From Nocardiopsis sp. FIRDI 009 (GTDB lineage: Bacteria; Actinomycetota; Actinomycetes; Streptosporangiales; Streptosporangiaceae): a stretch of DNA of 64,000 nucleotides. This document shows positions 28,003-36,045 of the stretch, piece after piece (the first letter of the stretch is position 1; each line of letters begins with the position of its first letter). The stretch is from positions 62,001 to 126,000 of the forward strand of contig NZ_QPNC01000019.1 of the NCBI RefSeq assembly GCF_003386285.1, in the 5' to 3' direction. The notes beneath the pieces were generated by a model. That model worked only from the letters and a program-made list of their open reading frames with translations, ran no database searches and was not told the origin of the DNA. Position numbers and translations under genes: made by a program.

Positions 28003-29406
28003 GTGTTCTGCGGAAATTGCGGTCGAAACCGAAGAACTGGCGACTGTTCGTGCGTTCCGGCCCGGTTCTGGCGCATTCCCGAGGTGCAGCGAGCCGTGGC
28101 TGGGGAGGACCCCAACTCGCTGATCCGACTGCTGCTGAGGCACACCCTGCTGTCCCAGGACGCCATCGCGCGGATGTGCGACCTGTCACAGACCATGGTC
28201 TCCCGCGTCCTGAAGGGGACCCGGGAACTCCGCAAGCCCGACACGATCCTCCGTGCTTTCGCAGGCATCACCGATGGATACGACATCCCGGCCCCGGGCC
28301 TTCTTCGTGTTCCTCCTGGCCTGGGTCTGGATCTGAACGACTCCGGCGTTGAGACAGCGGCTGTCCTGGAGCGTCTGACGTGCGCGGATACCCAGAACAC
28401 ACCGGGCATGGAGTCCGGCACCGAAGCTTCGGAGGTCAGCCGTGCTGTGCTCTCCTGGCTCGTACGGAACGCGTCCTCACCCGCTGGGGAATCGGTGGTG
28501 GACGAGGGACCCGTGGCCGCGATCCGTGCGGCGACCACGGCGTTCGCTTCCTTGGACAACAGGTTCGGCGGAGACAACGCCCGCACCACCGCCGTGCACT
28601 ACCTCAACGAGACTGTCGTCCCTCTCCTTGGGCAGACCCACTCGGAAGCGGTTCGACGACCGTTGTTCACGGTCGCGGCCGAGTTCGTGCTCTCCGTCGC
28701 CTGGATGTCCTATGACGCCCAGCGCAACGGCGCGGCTCGACGGTATTTCGTTCAGGCATTGGACCTCGCTGCCCACGCCGAGGACCGGCTGCTGGGCGCC
28801 AGCGTGCTGTCCGCGATGAGCCACCAAGCCAACTACCTGGGAGCGCACCGCGAGGCTCGGGACCTGGCGCGGGCCGCCCTGACCGGGGCCGGGGACCGTG
28901 CGACGGCGACCATGCGCGCGCAGTTCCTGATGATGGAGGCGCGCGCCCACGCGGCCCGCCGGGACAAGACCGACTGTTTCCGGGCGATGAGCGAGGCCGA
29001 GCGGGAGTTCGGTCGGCGTCAGCCTGGCCTGGATCCGGAGTGGATCGGCTATTTCGACCACTCCGAGTACTCCGACGAGGTCGCGCACTGCCACCGGGAT
29101 CTGGGGCACGCGCATGTGGCCCGCCGCCTGGCCGAGCAGAGCCTCGCCGAGTCGACGGGGGACGACTACGCGCGCAGCCGGGTCTTCACTCGCTTGGTCC
29201 TGGCCGCGGCCGTGCTCAGGCAGGGTGAGGTGGAGGAGGCTGTTCACCTGGGCACGTGTGTGATTCCTCAGGTTCGGGAGACCTCCTCCGCTCGATGCGT
29301 CGGCTACCTGGACGACTTCGCCAAGCGGGTCCTGCCCTACCGTGACCAGCCCGAGGCGGCGCGGTTCCTCCGCCAGGCCGGTTCCGTGGTGGGAGCGACT
29401 CAGTAG
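28003..29406 (+). CDS. Zinc-ribbon / HTH / TPR-type transcriptional regulator
   Basis: 467 residues from the GTG at 28003, preceded by GGAAGG. The N-terminus carries CGNCGRNRRTGDCSC, a CxxC...CxC cluster likely to bind zinc. Residues about 45-95 form a Cro/XRE-like helix-turn-helix (SQDAIARMCDLSQTMVSRVL). The remaining 350 residues are helical and rich in TPR-like pairs (ARRYFVQALDLAAHAEDRLL, REARDLARAALTGAGD). Such proteins sense a ligand or peptide through TPRs. It is likely the regulator of the divergent-facing operon at 29400-35250, because the two promoters share the operator ATGACnAGyCrGTCAT. It converges with the APH-like gene, overlapping by 7 nt. Confidence 0.78.
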   Translation: MFCGNCGRNRRTGDCSCVPARFWRIPEVQRAVAGEDPNSLIRLLLRHTLLSQDAIARMCDLSQTMVSRVLKGTRELRKPDTILRAFAGITDGYDIPAPGLLRVPPGLGLDLNDSGVETAAVLERLTCADTQNTPGMESGTEASEVSRAVLSWLVRNASSPAGESVVDEGPVAAIRAATTAFASLDNRFGGDNARTTAVHYLNETVVPLLGQTHSEAVRRPLFTVAAEFVLSVAWMSYDAQRNGAARRYFVQALDLAAHAEDRLLGASVLSAMSHQANYLGAHREARDLARAALTGAGDRATATMRAQFLMMEARAHAARRDKTDCFRAMSEAEREFGRRQPGLDPEWIGYFDHSEYSDEVAHCHRDLGHAHVARRLAEQSLAESTGDDYARSRVFTRLVLAAAVLRQGEVEEAVHLGTCVIPQVRETSSARCVGYLDDFAKRVLPYRDQPEAARFLRQAGSVVGATQ

Positions 29407-30368
29407 GGGTGCCAGCCTCGGGAGTGTTCGGGGTGAGCCAGGTCGGCGATGCGCTGGTCGATTTCGGCGTCAATCTTGGGGCTCTCCCCGCCCTTCTGCG
29501 CGAGCCAGGTGGTCATGCGTAGTTCCCGGATCGCCTTGTAGAGGAGGTAGCCGTCCCAGGTGGTGACGTCGAACCCGTAGGCGTCGCAGAAGTCGGCGTA
29601 CTCGGCCTCGGTGTGCCAGCCCAGGTCCCGGTACAGGGCGGTGAGCACCAGGTCCCATTCGGGCGGTCCCCAGCAGATGCCGTCCAGGTCGAAGAGCACC
29701 ACTCCGTGGTCGGTGGCGAGCACGTTGCCGATGTTGGCGTCCCCGTGGATGACGTGGTGGCCGAGCACAGGTGTGACAGCGGGAAGGCGTGCGGCCAGGT
29801 CATGGTGGATTTGACGGAGCTGGTCGCGCTGGGCTGTGGTGAGCCGGGGTGCGGTGTCGATGCGTTCGGTGACTCGGTCGAAGGGGTCCAGATCGGGCAG
29901 GTGGAGGTGGGGTGGCGGGGTGAGGTGATGCAGGGTACGCAGCAGGACCGCGAGTTCCTTGGGTACTGTCCACTCCCCGTCCACCGCCTGCCAGAAGGTG
30001 ACGGCGGTGTCCTCGACCAGGAGGGGCTGGTCTCCGGGCAGGGGTTCGCTCACTGGTAGCCCCTGGTCGGCGAGCCAGCGGGCGGCGCGGACCTCCCGGT
30101 CGGCTTCCGTCCACCGGGCGGCGGAGCGCTCGACCCGGCCGATGACCGTGCCGCCGCCGAGGCGGAAGACGGCGCGTTCCCCGGCCCGGATCAGTTCGGG
30201 TGCCGCTGGCGAGGCGATGCCCAGGGTGTGCGCGGCGGTGTGGACGGCGCGGGTCGCGCGCTTGGCGAACTCCTCGGTGTGGACCACGCGCCCCAGACTA
30301 CGCCGACACCCCGCGCTCGCTCCGCCTTCCGGTGTGGTGGGTACCGCATGTGGCTGGGTGTGGGTCAT
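29400..30368 (-). CDS. Aminoglycoside-phosphotransferase-family kinase
   Basis: 322 residues with the protein-kinase-like APH fold: a Gly-rich nucleotide loop (AVFRLGGGTVIGRV), catalytic loop HHVIHGDANIGNVL (HGD-x4-N) and metal motif LFDLDGICWGPPEWDL. The acceptor is a small molecule with a hydroxyl or amine group; resistance to an aminoglycoside is not implied. The ATG at 30368 overlaps the HIT-like stop (ATGA). Last gene of the operon running from 35250. Given its nucleotide-handling neighbours, the substrate may be an intermediate of the operon. Confidence 0.82.
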   Translation of the reverse strand: MTHTQPHAVPTTPEGGASAGCRRSLGRVVHTEEFAKRATRAVHTAAHTLGIASPAAPELIRAGERAVFRLGGGTVIGRVERSAARWTEADREVRAARWLADQGLPVSEPLPGDQPLLVEDTAVTFWQAVDGEWTVPKELAVLLRTLHHLTPPPHLHLPDLDPFDRVTERIDTAPRLTTAQRDQLRQIHHDLAARLPAVTPVLGHHVIHGDANIGNVLATDHGVVLFDLDGICWGPPEWDLVLTALYRDLGWHTEAEYADFCDAYGFDVTTWDGYLLYKAIRELRMTTWLAQKGGESPKIDAEIDQRIADLAHPEHSRGWHPY

Positions 30369-31039
30369 CCGGTGGTGAGCAGAGTACTCATCCGGTGGAC
30401 GCGGTCGGTCTGGGGGAAGGTAAGCCAGTCCCATTCGCCTTCCTCGGCGCCGATCCAGGAGGCGAGGCAGCGGCGGAAGAACTGGGAGGGCGCCCCGGTG
30501 GCGGTGCCGATCCAGTCCTGGCCAGGGGCACCGAGGGCGAGGTAGGAGCGGTGTTGGTCGTTCACCAGGTGGCGGGCGGCGCCGATCCAGTCGGCGCACG
30601 GGCGCATGGTGATGGGTGCGGGGATCTGGTCGAGGAAGGCGTGGTGGTCACGGTCGGTGGCCACGACGTGGATGTGGGTGTGGTCGTAGCAGGCGCCGCC
30701 CTTGTCGCGGAAGTCGAAGCTGCCGTGTTCGAAGACGAGGCTGTCGAGCCCGCTGCGCTGGCGGATGAGGCCGGTGACCCGGGGGATGAGGGTGCGCAGG
30801 TCAGCGCGTTCGGCTTCGTCGAGCCAGCCCACGGACAGGGTGTGGCGTTTGGAGACGATGAGCAGGTACCAGTCGGTCAGGGCCCCGATGCACGGGATGA
30901 CGGCGAAGTGGTCGGTCTCGTGGAGCACGTAGTCGGAGCGGGTGCGGGCCAGGCCGAGGTCGTAGAAGAGGTTGGAGTCGTCGCCGCCTTCGACCTCGCA
31001 ACAGAAGGTGCAGATCTCGCGCAGGGTGTCGTCGTCCAC
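30365..31039 (-). CDS. HIT (histidine triad)-like protein
   Basis: 224 residues. The C-terminal half of the core holds the histidine triad CYDHTHIHVVA (HxHxHxx). An N-terminal CTFCCEVEGG with a spaced Cys pair resembles the zinc-binding start of many HIT hydrolases, and YLLIVSKRHTLSVGWLDE is the usual strand before it. HIT proteins hydrolyse or transfer nucleoside monophosphates on phosphate, amine or sulfate leaving groups. The GTG at 31039 follows AAAGG. An extra 80-residue C-terminal segment (DWIGAARHLVNDQHRS) is longer than simple HIT proteins. Translationally coupled to the kinase gene. Confidence 0.75.
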   Translation of the reverse strand: MDDDTLREICTFCCEVEGGDDSNLFYDLGLARTRSDYVLHETDHFAVIPCIGALTDWYLLIVSKRHTLSVGWLDEAERADLRTLIPRVTGLIRQRSGLDSLVFEHGSFDFRDKGGACYDHTHIHVVATDRDHHAFLDQIPAPITMRPCADWIGAARHLVNDQHRSYLALGAPGQDWIGTATGAPSQFFRRCLASWIGAEEGEWDWLTFPQTDRVHRMSTLLTTG

Positions 31040-31055
31040 GGGTGCCTTTCCGGGA

Positions 31056-31994
31056 TTAGAAGAGGGTGGGGGCACTGGAGGGTGTGTCTTCGGGGGTGGC
31101 GGGGGTGAGGCGGCGGCCGATGAGCTTCGTCAGGTTGGCGCAGTAGCGGGCCGCGTCGGTATGCGGCTCGGGGTCGGTGGTCAAGAGGGCGACGGGGCCG
31201 CTGGCACCGGTGATGTGCAGGCGGTGGGTCCCCTGGGTGAGGTCGGCGGGGTAGGCCAGGACGGGGGCGGCCTCGAAGGCGGTGGTGGCGCACGCGGGTC
31301 GCACCCAGAGTTCGGGGTCGCTGAAGACGTCGATATCGGGCTGATCGGTGGTGAGCTTGTCCAGGTAGGAGACGACCTGGGTGGCGAGGTCGGTGAGCCG
31401 GGTGGTGAGGAGTGCGGTGTCCACCGCCTCCTGGAGGCCGAGGATCTTGCGGCGAGTCGGCACCTGCTGGGGCAAGCCGAAGTGTTGGGAGACGGCGGAC
31501 TCCAGGGCACGGATCGTCATGCCGTCGGGGGTGCGGGCGACGTAGACGGCGGCGACGGGTCCCTGTTCGGCCAGGCGGCTGCGGCGGCGGGATTCGGCGG
31601 CGGTGCCGACCTTGGTCATGCCCTTGGCGAAGACGTCCAGGTAGAGCCAGTGCGGTTGCTGGAGGTAGTCGCGGATGTTCTCGGGCAGGGCGGCGGAGTC
31701 ACGGTGGGCTTGGTGGGCTGCGATGAACCCCTCCTTGTACTGGCAGCGCCGACACTGCCTTCCCTGGGTGGCGACCTCGTCGGTGCGGCAGCGCACGTGC
31801 CTGGCCTCGGTGCGGGTGAGGTCGAACCAACCGACGCAGCGGCGCTGGTCAGAGTCGACATGGAAGGTGTGCTCGCCCAGGAGAGGGTGGAGGAGGCTGC
31901 CGTCGCGGGTGTCAGGGTCGGTGGTGCGCAGGTGCGGGGTGTCCGGGGTGCTCCAGTCCAGGCCCAGGAGGGTGACGGGTGCGGTGAGGTTCAT
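31056..31994 (-). CDS. DUF2797-family protein
   Basis: 312 residues. A Cys cluster near residues 53-85 (C..CRTDEVATQGRQCRRCQYKEG) is likely to bind zinc. Then LYLDVFAKGMTKVGTA and RSRLAEQGPVAAVYVARTPDG resemble the GIY-YIG-like core of DUF2797 proteins. No biochemical role is established for the family that I know of. The ATG at 31994 overlaps the phosphorylase-like stop (ATGA). Confidence 0.7.
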   Translation of the reverse strand: MNLTAPVTLLGLDWSTPDTPHLRTTDPDTRDGSLLHPLLGEHTFHVDSDQRRCVGWFDLTRTEARHVRCRTDEVATQGRQCRRCQYKEGFIAAHQAHRDSAALPENIRDYLQQPHWLYLDVFAKGMTKVGTAAESRRRSRLAEQGPVAAVYVARTPDGMTIRALESAVSQHFGLPQQVPTRRKILGLQEAVDTALLTTRLTDLATQVVSYLDKLTTDQPDIDVFSDPELWVRPACATTAFEAAPVLAYPADLTQGTHRLHITGASGPVALLTTDPEPHTDAARYCANLTKLIGRRLTPATPEDTPSSAPTLF

Positions 31995-33013
31995 GTCAGA
32001 CTCCGGTGCAGGATGGCTTCGATGTCGCGCAGGCAGCGACGTCGCCGGGTGGCGACGGGGGCGCTGCGTTCGGCGTACAGGCCGTGTTCGTAGGTACCGT
32101 TCAGGTTGTCGGTGACGATGTGCAGGTAGTCGAAGGACACGTCGGCGGTGGCGGCGGCTCGGGCCATGTGGCCGATCTCGGGGTCGACGATGTCGAAGTG
32201 GTCGCGGTGGTTCTGGAACCAGGCGCGGGTCTCGTCCATGACGCTGGGGACGGTGACGTGCCGTGTCTCGGTTCGGAGGGTCGGTGGGGCGTCGATGAGG
32301 TCCAGTGAGCTGTCCCAGGTGAGGGTGTGGTTCTCGATGCGGGTGGTGGTGCCGGTGACGATGAGGGTGTTGGGCACCATGTCCGGTTGGAGGCCGCCGA
32401 GCTTGCCGACGTAGACGACGCCCGTGGTGTGCCCGCGTGCGACGAGCGCGGTGACGAGATCTCCGGCGAGGTCGCCCCAGAAGCTGAACTCACAGCCCAG
32501 GAGGAGGACGGTGGATGAGCCGATGCGGACGGTGCGCCAGCCGAACCCGGTCTGATGTGCCCACTCAGTGGTGCGGCCGTGGAAGAGAGGTTCGACGTGG
32601 CCGAGGACGGCCAGATCGTGTACGGGCAGGTCGTTGGGAAGCCAGTGGTCGACGAACTCCAGGCCCTGGCCAGGGGGCGGTGGTTCGGTGGTGACGTCGG
32701 GGACCAGATCGGCGAACGCGCAGGCGGAGCGGAGGAGTTGGGTGTAGTGGTGCGTGTAGTCCCGCCCGGGAGGGACCACGCAGTGCAGCACCTGGTCGGC
32801 AACGGTGAAGTAGGGGCGCCTCCAGTTGAACCTCTTCCCCTGGCGTTTCTCCCCGCCCAGGAGGAAGGACAGGGACCGGTTGGGGTAGACCCAGGCGCGG
32901 CCCGCGGTGGCGGCAAGGAGGTCGACGGGGACCTTGGGGAGTACGTAGTCGACGAGCCGATCCCCCATCGTGTGGTCCTCAGTGGTGACGGCCGCGGGGG
33001 CGGTGACACTCAC
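31991..33013 (-). CDS. Nucleoside-phosphorylase-superfamily-like protein
   Basis: 340 residues. The central part VLLLGCEFSFWGDLAGDLVT and VVYVGKLGGLQPDMVPNTL resembles the GxxxP/GxxGG nucleobase-handling core of the purine nucleoside phosphorylase/MTAN superfamily. A later DIVDPEIGHMARAAA could supply the acidic residue of the VEMEG-like motif. Assignment is by pattern and weaker than for its neighbours; a glycosidase/phosphorylase acting on a modified nucleoside is plausible. The GTG at 33013 overlaps the kinase stop as GTGA. Confidence 0.6.
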   Translation of the reverse strand: MSVTAPAAVTTEDHTMGDRLVDYVLPKVPVDLLAATAGRAWVYPNRSLSFLLGGEKRQGKRFNWRRPYFTVADQVLHCVVPPGRDYTHHYTQLLRSACAFADLVPDVTTEPPPPGQGLEFVDHWLPNDLPVHDLAVLGHVEPLFHGRTTEWAHQTGFGWRTVRIGSSTVLLLGCEFSFWGDLAGDLVTALVARGHTTGVVYVGKLGGLQPDMVPNTLIVTGTTTRIENHTLTWDSSLDLIDAPPTLRTETRHVTVPSVMDETRAWFQNHRDHFDIVDPEIGHMARAAATADVSFDYLHIVTDNLNGTYEHGLYAERSAPVATRRRRCLRDIEAILHRSLT

Positions 33014-33669
33014 GGATTGGTCTCCTCACGGAGTAGTGACAGCAGGCCCTTGGAGGAAGTGCTGCCGTCCAAGGTGTGAACGGGAGCGGGGTGCCGCCGG
33101 AGGAGTTCGTCCAGGGCCTGGTTGGTGCGGGTCTGGTAGGTGGTGAAGCCCCGTTCGGACGTCGCGGTCTGGTCGGTGAGGAAGGCTCCGTGTTCGGAGG
33201 GTTTGGAACTGCCCGACCTGCGAACCGCAGCGAGGCCGGGAGGTGTGGACAGCTTGACCACCTGGTCCGGTTGGGGCAGGGCGGAGAACACCTGGGCGGC
33301 CAGCGACACCATGTCTTCATCTTTGGAGAGCGCCATCCGGGCTTGGTGTTTGAAGAACCAGCCGTCGACGATCACCGGACGGTGTTCAGCGAGAGCAGGT
33401 GCCACGTGGACATGGTGGAACAGTTCGTACCAGGCGGCCAGCGTGTGCAGCCAGTACCGCGACGGGTAGTGCCACACCGGTTCGGCGTGGTCGTAGCCCC
33501 AGGTGAGGCGGTGCATCGCGGCGAGCCGTTCCTCAGCCCATCGATTTCCGCTCTCGGGGCGGTCGTCCTTGCGGAGGACGACCGTCTCGCAGGTGATGTC
33601 GGCGAGTCGGGACAGCAGGTGGCTCTTGCCCGCGCCGTCAATCCCCTCGACTACCCAGAACTCAGCCAC
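33010..33669 (-). CDS. Thymidylate-kinase-like P-loop nucleotide kinase
   Basis: 219 residues. P-loop FWVVEGIDGAGKSHLLSRLA matches dTMP kinases. RPVIVDGWFFKHQARMALS replaces the DRY-type motif with DGW, and VVKLSTPPGLAAVRR occupies the place of the LLD/DP-x-A-x-R motif. The acceptor could be a nucleotide or a related phosphate. The GTG at 33669 overlaps the upstream gene by 8 nt. Part of the seven-gene accessory operon. Confidence 0.75.
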   Translation of the reverse strand: MAEFWVVEGIDGAGKSHLLSRLADITCETVVLRKDDRPESGNRWAEERLAAMHRLTWGYDHAEPVWHYPSRYWLHTLAAWYELFHHVHVAPALAEHRPVIVDGWFFKHQARMALSKDEDMVSLAAQVFSALPQPDQVVKLSTPPGLAAVRRSGSSKPSEHGAFLTDQTATSERGFTTYQTRTNQALDELLRRHPAPVHTLDGSTSSKGLLSLLREETNP

Positions 33670-34561
33670 GGGCGCTCCTGACTGTGATTCCGGCCTCGCG
33701 CAGGTTGATGGCCAGGTGGGAGAGCAGCCCTGAACGGAGACAGACCTCGCGGGTTCCTGCCTCACGCAGACGGTGGACGAACGCGGTGAGCTCGGCGTGG
33801 TCCTCACGGGCGATGGACACATCCAGCAGCGTGGGACCGACAGGTATGGGTGCGTCCGTGGAGGACACCACGGTCGTCTCGGTGGTGGAGGGGTGGTCTC
33901 CGCGGTGCCACGTGTCGATGTCGGGCGCCGTGTTCCGAAGGTTCTGCGGGGACAGGCCGAATCGGGCGGAGTAGTGCAGTTTGAGGCCAAAGGGATGCCC
34001 CAGGTCCGTGAGCGTGGCGTTCAGGGCTCGGTGTTGGGCTCTGGTCCACTCCAGCACGGTGGCGAGCTGCCAGTCATCAATGCGCGCGGGGCGCTCGTGC
34101 AGGCCGTGATGGGGATCGTGGAACCGTGCGCGCTGGACCTCGCCGCCGTCGGTGGCCGTGAGGTCGACGCGGTCACCGCGAATCTGCAGAACGAGCGGGG
34201 CCAGACGGTTGTCCAGCTCCCAGATCCCGGGGACGGCCTCGGCCACGTGCAGACCCTCGTAGACGGCCAACTCCACGGAGAACAGCACGTGGTCGTAGGG
34301 CTGGACCAGTACGGACAGCATCGGCGGAAGAGCGTTGATCCACTCCACTGCGGTCTCGGCCGTCGCGCCGACCAACCGGGGGAGATTTCGTTCCTCGGAG
34401 TCGGCTCCCGTGCGTACGACGAGGTGCGTATCCCGACCGAACAGTTTCTGAAGCTGCCAGCTGGCCACCGAGGCCGGGTATCGGAAGACCTTCACCGGCA
34501 TGCGCAGCAGACCGTGGTTCTCCAGGACGGTGACGACCTCCGACTTCCCCATGCCGCTCAC
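33662..34561 (-). CDS. Degenerate PEP-synthase-like (ATP-grasp) partner protein
   Basis: 299 residues, not recognised by a clear family signature. The first 130 residues parallel the PEP/pyruvate-binding domain encoded just upstream: HLVVRTGADSEERNLPR corresponds to VVIRTSAYEDLADNA, and LSVLVQPYDHVLFSVELAVY to the VMVQEQVEAPFYGVAF strand. The acidic and Arg residues are less conserved. The C-terminal 100 residues (VGPTLLDVSIAREDHAELTA) are unassigned. I infer a pseudo-subunit or second half of a split enzyme. The GTG at 34561 overlaps the upstream stop as GTGA; an ATG at 34552 is an alternative. Confidence 0.5.
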   Translation of the reverse strand: MSGMGKSEVVTVLENHGLLRMPVKVFRYPASVASWQLQKLFGRDTHLVVRTGADSEERNLPRLVGATAETAVEWINALPPMLSVLVQPYDHVLFSVELAVYEGLHVAEAVPGIWELDNRLAPLVLQIRGDRVDLTATDGGEVQRARFHDPHHGLHERPARIDDWQLATVLEWTRAQHRALNATLTDLGHPFGLKLHYSARFGLSPQNLRNTAPDIDTWHRGDHPSTTETTVVSSTDAPIPVGPTLLDVSIAREDHAELTAFVHRLREAGTREVCLRSGLLSHLAINLREAGITVRSARG

Positions 34562-35250
34562 GAGACCCACTCCAGGGGATGGCCGGTGACGGGGCGGATC
34601 TGGAGCACGACCACCGTCGCGCCAGTCCACGCCCACTCGACATCGACGTCGAACCCAAAGTGATCGGCCAGCAGCAGACACACCCGGCGCAGGCGGCGGA
34701 CCAGGACCAGGCTGGGGACGAGCTGCCCGCTGGTATCGACGGCGAGCCGTGCACCCTCGGCTTGGGCGCGGATCTGCGGTGTTCCTCCGGAAGTCACCCC
34801 ATCAGGCTGTTGGGCCGCCTCGACCAGCACACGGCGCTCGTGGGTGAACGCCACGCCGTAGAAGGGTGCCTCGACCTGTTCCTGCACCATGACGCAGGTT
34901 CCGCTGCCATCGCCAAGGTTCTCAGTGGTGAGGAGGTCCTGGTCGATGGTGCGCAGCAGCGCTAAGGCGTCAGGCGGGCAGTTCAACAGGGAGACTGTGC
35001 GCCCCGCCTGCGCGTTGTCCGCCAAGTCCTCGTATGCGCTTGTCCGGATCACCACGCGTCGGGGCCGGTAGAGGCTGAGCCAGGTCTTGGTCGCGGTCAC
35101 CGCTTCGGCGGTCCCGCGGGCTAGGTCGTCAGCCCGCAGGCACAGCGCGGGAGGTACCGGAAACCCCAGATCCGCGACCTCGCTCAGTCTCGCGGCCTTG
35201 AACCCCCAGCGTCCCGGTTCCAACTCCTGGGTCAACAGGTCAGCTACCAT
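34558..35250 (-). CDS. PEP/pyruvate-binding (PEP synthase N-terminal) domain protein
   Basis: 230 residues covering only the PPDK_N-type ATP-grasp domain: GFKAARLSEVADLGFPVPPA, RVVIRTSAYEDLADNAQAGR, VMVQEQVEAPFYGVAFTHE and the final VVVLQIRPVTG. Full PEP synthases also have the swivelling His domain and a PEP domain, absent here and in the neighbours. It may phosphorylate an acceptor with ATP, giving AMP, as in rifampicin phosphotransferase-like enzymes, or be one half of a split enzyme with the next gene. First gene of the accessory operon; two copies of the operator lie 96-134 bp upstream. Confidence 0.75.
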   Translation of the reverse strand: MVADLLTQELEPGRWGFKAARLSEVADLGFPVPPALCLRADDLARGTAEAVTATKTWLSLYRPRRVVIRTSAYEDLADNAQAGRTVSLLNCPPDALALLRTIDQDLLTTENLGDGSGTCVMVQEQVEAPFYGVAFTHERRVLVEAAQQPDGVTSGGTPQIRAQAEGARLAVDTSGQLVPSLVLVRRLRRVCLLLADHFGFDVDVEWAWTGATVVVLQIRPVTGHPLEWVS

Positions 35251-35345
35251 CGCCGCACCTGCCCGTAACGAAGCCCGTCAGGGCACAGGCGCCTTCTTCG
35301 AATCCATCCATGCGCCCACTATGGCTGGACCGCTCCCGCAACCCC

Positions 35346-35384
35346 ATGACCAGCCAGTCATAGCTTCAATGACGAGTCGGTCAT
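35346..35384. promoter_or_regulatory. Tandem operators for the accessory operon
   Basis: ATGACCAGCCAGTCAT (35346-35361) and ATGACGAGTCGGTCAT (35369-35384), 23 bp apart centre to centre, about two helical turns. They fit the consensus ATGACnAGyCrGTCAT with the copy at 27912. Reading leftward, a TAGTGG box (35321-35316) lies 24 bp after the nearer copy, the same geometry as at the regulator's own promoter. The second copy touches the stop codon of the Uma2 relic. Confidence 0.6.
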
Positions 35385-35988
35385 AACCGTCCACGGCTGA
35401 ACCGGTTCTTCAGCTCGTCGGTGGCCAGGATGATCCCGGTGCCGGGAATCTCGGTCCGGTCGCCGTAGACGTGCCTCGACCGGTCCTGGTACTCACCGCG
35501 TTTGGGGCGGGAGTCCACGGCCACGGCGTTGACGTCCCGGTCAACCAGCAGGTAGGCGGGGATGCCGGTGGCGGCGTAGGCGGCGGGTTTCCCGATCCGG
35601 TCGCGGGCGTGGGTGTCGGCGTCCCAGGAGGTCACCTCGACGACGGCGAGGACCCCCTGGGGATCGGCCCACTCACCTTGGCCGTCGAAGTAGCCGACCG
35701 GGGCCAGGATGCCGTCCGGGCGGGCGCGCCCGTTGCGGTGGGTATCGACCTTCAGCCCTTGGCCCTGAATGAGGTCCAGGTCGGGCCGGTGCGCCACGAA
35801 CTGGCGGAACAGCCACGTCAGGATGGCGTTGTGGTCTCCGTCGGTCACGCCTTCGGCCCAGATCTTCATCTTCCCGTTGATGTACTCGAATCTGACGTCT
35901 TCGCGTTCGGCGGCCAGGGCGATGGCTCGAACTGTTCGACGGTGACGGACGGGTGAGCGGGCGGCGGGCGGTGGTCGGCGACGGTCAT
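35381..35988 (-). pseudogene. Uma2-family endonuclease-like gene, frameshifted
   Basis: A good start exists at 35988 (GGAGGAGCC upstream of ATG) giving MTVADHRPPPAHPSVTVEQF, the usual start of Uma2/DUF820 proteins. The family sequence then continues in another frame: AIALAAEREDVRFEYINGKM, GLKVDTHRNGRARPDGIL, VLAVVEVTSWDADTHARDRI and PAYLLVDRDV, with the PD-D-ExK-like catalytic Asp and Glu. Loss of one G near 35925-35926 (GAGCC where GAGGCC is expected) explains the break. It is either a recent pseudogene or a sequencing error. Confidence 0.75.
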
Positions 35989-36045
35989 GATGGGCTCCTC
36001 CAGCGCACGTCCCAAGCCAACACGTGGCGCAGGACACGTGGTGTC

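Noticed and set aside
29400..30368. Antibiotic-resistance gene call for the APH-like kinase
   Set aside because: The fold is shared by many small-molecule kinases; the operon context does not point to aminoglycosides.
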